Below, piece after piece: positions 36,794 through 39,097 of a DNA stretch of 39,097 nt (position 1 is the stretch's first letter; each line of letters begins with the position of its first letter). The notes beneath the pieces are model-generated. The model saw only the letters and a list, made by a program, of their open reading frames with translations, was not told where the DNA came from and searched no databases. Source of the DNA: a virus; IMG/VR virus record IMGVR_UViG_3300046692_000120, positions 1 to 39,097 of that record. One strand, given 5' to 3'. Made by a program: the position numbers and the translations under genes.

Positions 36794-38266
36794 ATGAACA
36801 CCACAACAGACGCCGCAGGACGTAAACACGTCGCCCTCTACCTGCGCCTCAGCAGGGACACAGATAGTTCCGCGAGCATCGAGACACAGCGCAACGCAGC
36901 CCGCGCATGGATGGACGCCAACGGGCTTGCAGACGCTGAGGTGACGGAGTACACCGACGCTGGTGTATCCGGCGCCAAAGCACTGGAAGCCCGCAAGGGC
37001 ATGCGCAAGCTCATGGACGACGTACAACAGCGTGTCACAGACGCTGGCCGGAACGCCCCGGACGAGACGATCGTCATTGCATGGAAGCTGGACCGTTACG
37101 CGCGCAGCGTGAGCGAGTTTCTCCGCCTGGTCGCCTGGGGCGAGCCTCGCAGGGTCAGACTGGCCACCACGGACAACACGATCAACACCACCACCCCCAC
37201 GGGTCGCATGGTCGCTACCGTCCTTGCAGCGCTGGCCGAATGGGAACGGGAACTGATCAAATCCCGCATCACTGAGGGACAAGCCACGCGACGTGCACAG
37301 GGCCGATGGGGTGCCGGAAACCCGCCCTACGGGTACCGGATCGTGACCCGTGACAGCGCTGCCTATCTGGAGATCGACGAAGAGCAAGCGGCCAAGATCC
37401 GTGCTGCCGTGGCGAAGCTCCTGGAAGACGGCTCTGTAGCCAGTACGGCGCTCATGGTCGACGTGTCCGAGGCTCAGTGGCGCCGGTTGCTCAAACAGCC
37501 CACACTGCGGGGCCAGCGCGCGCACAAGGGCGAATTGGTCGTGGCCGAGGATGGCGTCACGCCCGTTCAGTTCGCAGAGCCCATCATCGGCGCCGCTGAG
37601 TTCAAGCGCATCGCTGTGAGGCTGGCCAAGCTGTCCACGGGTGAGCTCAAGGGCCCCAGGGCAGGTGCAAACCTCTGTGACGGCATGTCCTGGTGTGAGG
37701 TCTGTAACGGGCGGCTGAATGGCGGACGCAGCGACAGGGGCGAGCAGCTCTACCGGTGCAAGCAAGGGCATCTATCGATCTACGCTCGCGTGCTGGACGA
37801 GCGTGTCAGGGATGAGTTCCTGGCCCGCTTTGGTGGCTTCGCTGAACACGTCGTGCGCCTTGAAGGTGGCAACGATCTCAGCGACCAGATGGCAGAGGCG
37901 GAAGAGCAAGCGGCACGGCTCGCTAAGCGCATGGCTACCGCCGGCCCACTCATGCTTGGGTCGCTCGAAGAGCTAAGCGCCGATCTGGAAGCCGCATACG
38001 CCTCTCTGAGGGCCGCGCATGACCCAGAGGTACGCGAGGTACTAGAGCCCACTGGGAGGACGATAGGCGAAGCCTGGGAGGCCGATCCGGGGTCGCGTGG
38101 CCGGTTGCTCGCTGACATGGGACTGAGGGTCGTACTCCGTCGCGCCGGACGGGGGCGAGTCAGCGCCGAACGGCTGGGCGAACGGCTGGACGTGTCATGG
38201 GCAGTCGGCGGCGACGATCATGAGCTTGCCGAGATGCTGGGCGACCTCGACGCAGCGAGAGAGTGA
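36794..38266 (+). CDS. int: Large serine integrase
   Basis: A 490-aa site-specific recombinase. ATG 36794 fits the family start; TATCCT 8 nt upstream with no ribosome site suggests a leaderless message. The resolvase domain shows VALYLRLSRDTDSSASIETQ with nucleophile Ser20, and AWKLDRYARSVSEFLRLV. A recombinase domain follows (GRWGAGNPPYGYRIV), then a zinc ribbon (WCEVCNGRLNGG ... RCKQGHLS, about 299-325), and a coiled coil (about 365-410) that governs synapsis. It inserts the phage into the host chromosome; excision needs the RDF at 22667. Confidence 0.94.
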   Translation: MNTTTDAAGRKHVALYLRLSRDTDSSASIETQRNAARAWMDANGLADAEVTEYTDAGVSGAKALEARKGMRKLMDDVQQRVTDAGRNAPDETIVIAWKLDRYARSVSEFLRLVAWGEPRRVRLATTDNTINTTTPTGRMVATVLAALAEWERELIKSRITEGQATRRAQGRWGAGNPPYGYRIVTRDSAAYLEIDEEQAAKIRAAVAKLLEDGSVASTALMVDVSEAQWRRLLKQPTLRGQRAHKGELVVAEDGVTPVQFAEPIIGAAEFKRIAVRLAKLSTGELKGPRAGANLCDGMSWCEVCNGRLNGGRSDRGEQLYRCKQGHLSIYARVLDERVRDEFLARFGGFAEHVVRLEGGNDLSDQMAEAEEQAARLAKRMATAGPLMLGSLEELSADLEAAYASLRAAHDPEVREVLEPTGRTIGEAWEADPGSRGRLLADMGLRVVLRRAGRGRVSAERLGERLDVSWAVGGDDHELAEMLGDLDAARE

Positions 38267-38398
38267 CACGCACCACACGCAATGGTCACAGGGCGATCAC
38301 GGAGAGGGTTCCGGGGTCGCCCTTCGGCGTTACAGCGGACAGCGGAGTGACGGTTACGTCTTTAACCATCAAGACCAACATAGCCTCTGACCTGCATA

Positions 38399-38492
38399 AA
38401 GTGACGAAGTGACGATTTGATACCCACTCTCAATACCTCTATAGGTTTCTAAGGGGATTCCGAGACTCACCCTTCGTTCGTCACTTCGTCAC
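38399..38492. repeat. 94-bp exact repeat, copy 2, with 13-bp inverted ends
   Basis: Identical to 21370-21463. It starts GTGACGAAGTGAC and ends GTCACTTCGTCAC. Here it lies 33 bp upstream of promoter-like motif copy 9, against 2 bp in the other copy. Long exact identity in two non-coding sites argues for recent duplication or strong constraint. Confidence 0.9.
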
Positions 38493-38525
38493 TCCTCCCC
38501 AGGTCGTAGCCGGCTGTCACAGCCT

Positions 38526-38542
38526 GGTAACCGACTCGCTAG
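38526..38542 (+). promoter_or_regulatory. Phage promoter-like motif, copy 9 (tRNA cluster and late genes)
   Basis: An exact GGTAACCGACTCGCTAG. The next feature is tRNA-Ile 121 nt downstream, and no terminator with a T-tract is seen from there to the head genes, so this could be the start of the late transcript. Confidence 0.6.
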
Positions 38543-38663
38543 TAATAGTGTGGAGGCGGTTTGATCCCGCGCACTAAGGCACGACGACCAGGCGGACTGT
38601 GGTCACTGTCTCCACTCCCGGATGCTCCCCTGCCTCTCTCCCAGGGTCGTAGCGTCCGGGCAT

Positions 38664-38738
38664 GCCGCATTAGCTCAGCCTGGTTAGAGCGCCCGCCTGA
38701 TACGCGGGAGGTCCTCGGTTCAAATCCTGGATGCGGCA
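38664..38738 (+). tRNA. tRNA-Ile (anticodon GAT)
   Basis: 75 nt. Acceptor GCCGCAT (38664-38670) pairs with ATGCGGC (38731-38737); anticodon stem CCCGC/GCGGG with loop CTGATAC. The T-stem has one mismatch (CTCGG with CCTGG), the T-loop is TTCAAAT. Discriminator A38738, no encoded CCA. First gene of the tRNA cluster. Confidence 0.85.
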
Positions 38739-38852
38739 CGTAGGCGGATCATCACTGGCCTTGACCGGCTGGCGGATGCTCCACCTTGGGTGAAACCGGC
38801 CCTGCTTCGCCTGGCTAGTCACCAGCGCGAACGGGCGGCGAGTAGCCCTCAA

Positions 38853-38927
38853 CCGCTGGTAGCCCAACTGGCCAGAGGCACCAGGCTTAGACCCTGGGTG
38901 TTGGGGGTTCGAATCCCTCTCAGCGGA
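38853..38927 (+). tRNA. tRNA with TAG anticodon (Leu by codon), class I shape
   Basis: 75 nt. Acceptor CCGCTGG/TCAGCGG, D-arm GCCC/GGC-type, anticodon stem CCAGG/CCTGG with loop CTTAGAC, T-arm GGGGG-TTCGAAT-CCCTC, discriminator A38927. The anticodon UAG reads CUA (Leu), but the variable region is only about 5 nt, unlike the long arm of normal bacterial tRNA-Leu. Cloverleaf is certain; the amino acid attached is less so. Confidence 0.82.
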
Positions 38928-38970
38928 CAGCTTCGCACGGTCACGAGAGACAGCAGCGTGTAAATCCTGG

Positions 38971-39097
38971 GGTGCTGCCATCCCGGGTGTCCAGCAGAGT
39001 GCCCCGGACCGCGCGAAGCGCACGTGGGTATAGCGCAGTTGGTAGCGCACTCGCTTTGGGAGCGAGAGGTCACAGGTTCGAACCCTGTTGCCCGCAC
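38971..39097. repeat. Right copy of 127-bp exact terminal duplication
   Basis: Identical to 1-127, including tRNA-Pro (39024-39096 here). It should be trimmed to obtain the circular genome of 38,970 bp. Confidence 0.9.

Larger units (their letters stand above)
38267..38663. other. 397-bp non-coding region: integrase end to tRNA cluster
   Basis: No supported gene. Contents in order: a hairpin GGGCGA-N20-TCGCCC (38291-38322), a stretch with GGTTA...TTAACC-like symmetry near 38352-38368, the second copy of the 94-bp repeat, promoter-like motif copy 9, and a short leader to tRNA-Ile. A serine-integrase attP normally lies beside int, so it may be here or in 36722-36793; I cannot pick the core. 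Confidence 0.5.

Noticed and set aside
38561-38743. TTG-started frame of 60 codons after GGAGG near promoter copy 9
   Set aside because: It runs through the whole tRNA-Ile gene, and its product is low-complexity Pro/Arg/Ser. The ribosome site is only 4 nt from the start.

Overview
The window is the complete genome of a temperate, siphovirus-type bacteriophage of a high-GC actinomycete, most likely Streptomyces. The last 127 bases (38971-39097) repeat the first 127 exactly, so this is a circularly closed assembly of about 38,970 bp opened inside a tRNA cluster. Actinophage ancestry is indicated by the GC-rich codons, frequent GTG and TTG starts, a phiC31 gp3-like recombination directionality factor, a large serine integrase, ThyX, and the head and tail gene set. 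Every gene I can support is on the + strand.

Layout. (1) 38664-256 across the join: tRNA-Ile(GAT), a class-I-shaped tRNA with a UAG (Leu) anticodon, tRNA-Pro(TGG), and a 79-nt RNA that folds like the tRNA-like domain of tmRNA without an mRNA part. (2) 275-5471: a small membrane protein, an HNH nuclease next to a possible cos region, terminase small and large subunits, portal and MuF-like protein. (3) 5528-10442: scaffold, major capsid, connectors, tail terminator, tail tube, and tail assembly chaperones joined by a -1 frameshift at G GGA AAA. (4) 10439-17838: a short tape measure, one very large minor tail/LamG protein, and a right-handed beta-helix tailspike. (5) 17931-19204: endolysin and two small membrane proteins (holin candidates). 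(6) 19253-30450: dNMP kinase, an unknown acidic protein, PD-(D/E)XK exonuclease, RDF, small genes, HNH nuclease, primase-helicase, C5 cytosine methyltransferase and family A DNA polymerase. (7) 30893-35090: a sigma-like protein, a split HNH gene, ThyX, dCMP deaminase and small genes. (8) 35161-38266: an AT-richer leader, four unknown genes and the serine integrase.

Regulation is the most striking part. A 17-bp motif, GGTAACCGACTCGCTAG, occurs nine times. Seven copies lie 25-47 nt upstream of a start codon, one lies ahead of the tRNA cluster, and one lies inside the primase gene ahead of the methyltransferase. It looks like a phage-specific promoter family, and the sigma-like protein at 30893 is the obvious candidate to read it. 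A second family of about 22-bp palindromes (arms CACCTACCGA / TCGGTAGGTG) sits between transcription units, often forming the tip of a terminator hairpin. Paired half-sites of the same palindrome bracket two host-type promoters. This resembles the operator systems of phiC31 (conserved inverted repeats) and L5 (stoperators), but I recognise no repressor gene. A 94-bp exact repeat with 13-bp inverted ends lies upstream of two of the 17-bp motifs.

Inferred working model: after injection, host RNA polymerase uses the operator-bracketed promoters. The sigma-like protein then switches on the 17-bp promoters, which serve nucleotide metabolism, replication, RDF, lysis and the tRNA-to-late operon. The composite terminator/operators insulate the units and could silence them in the prophage.
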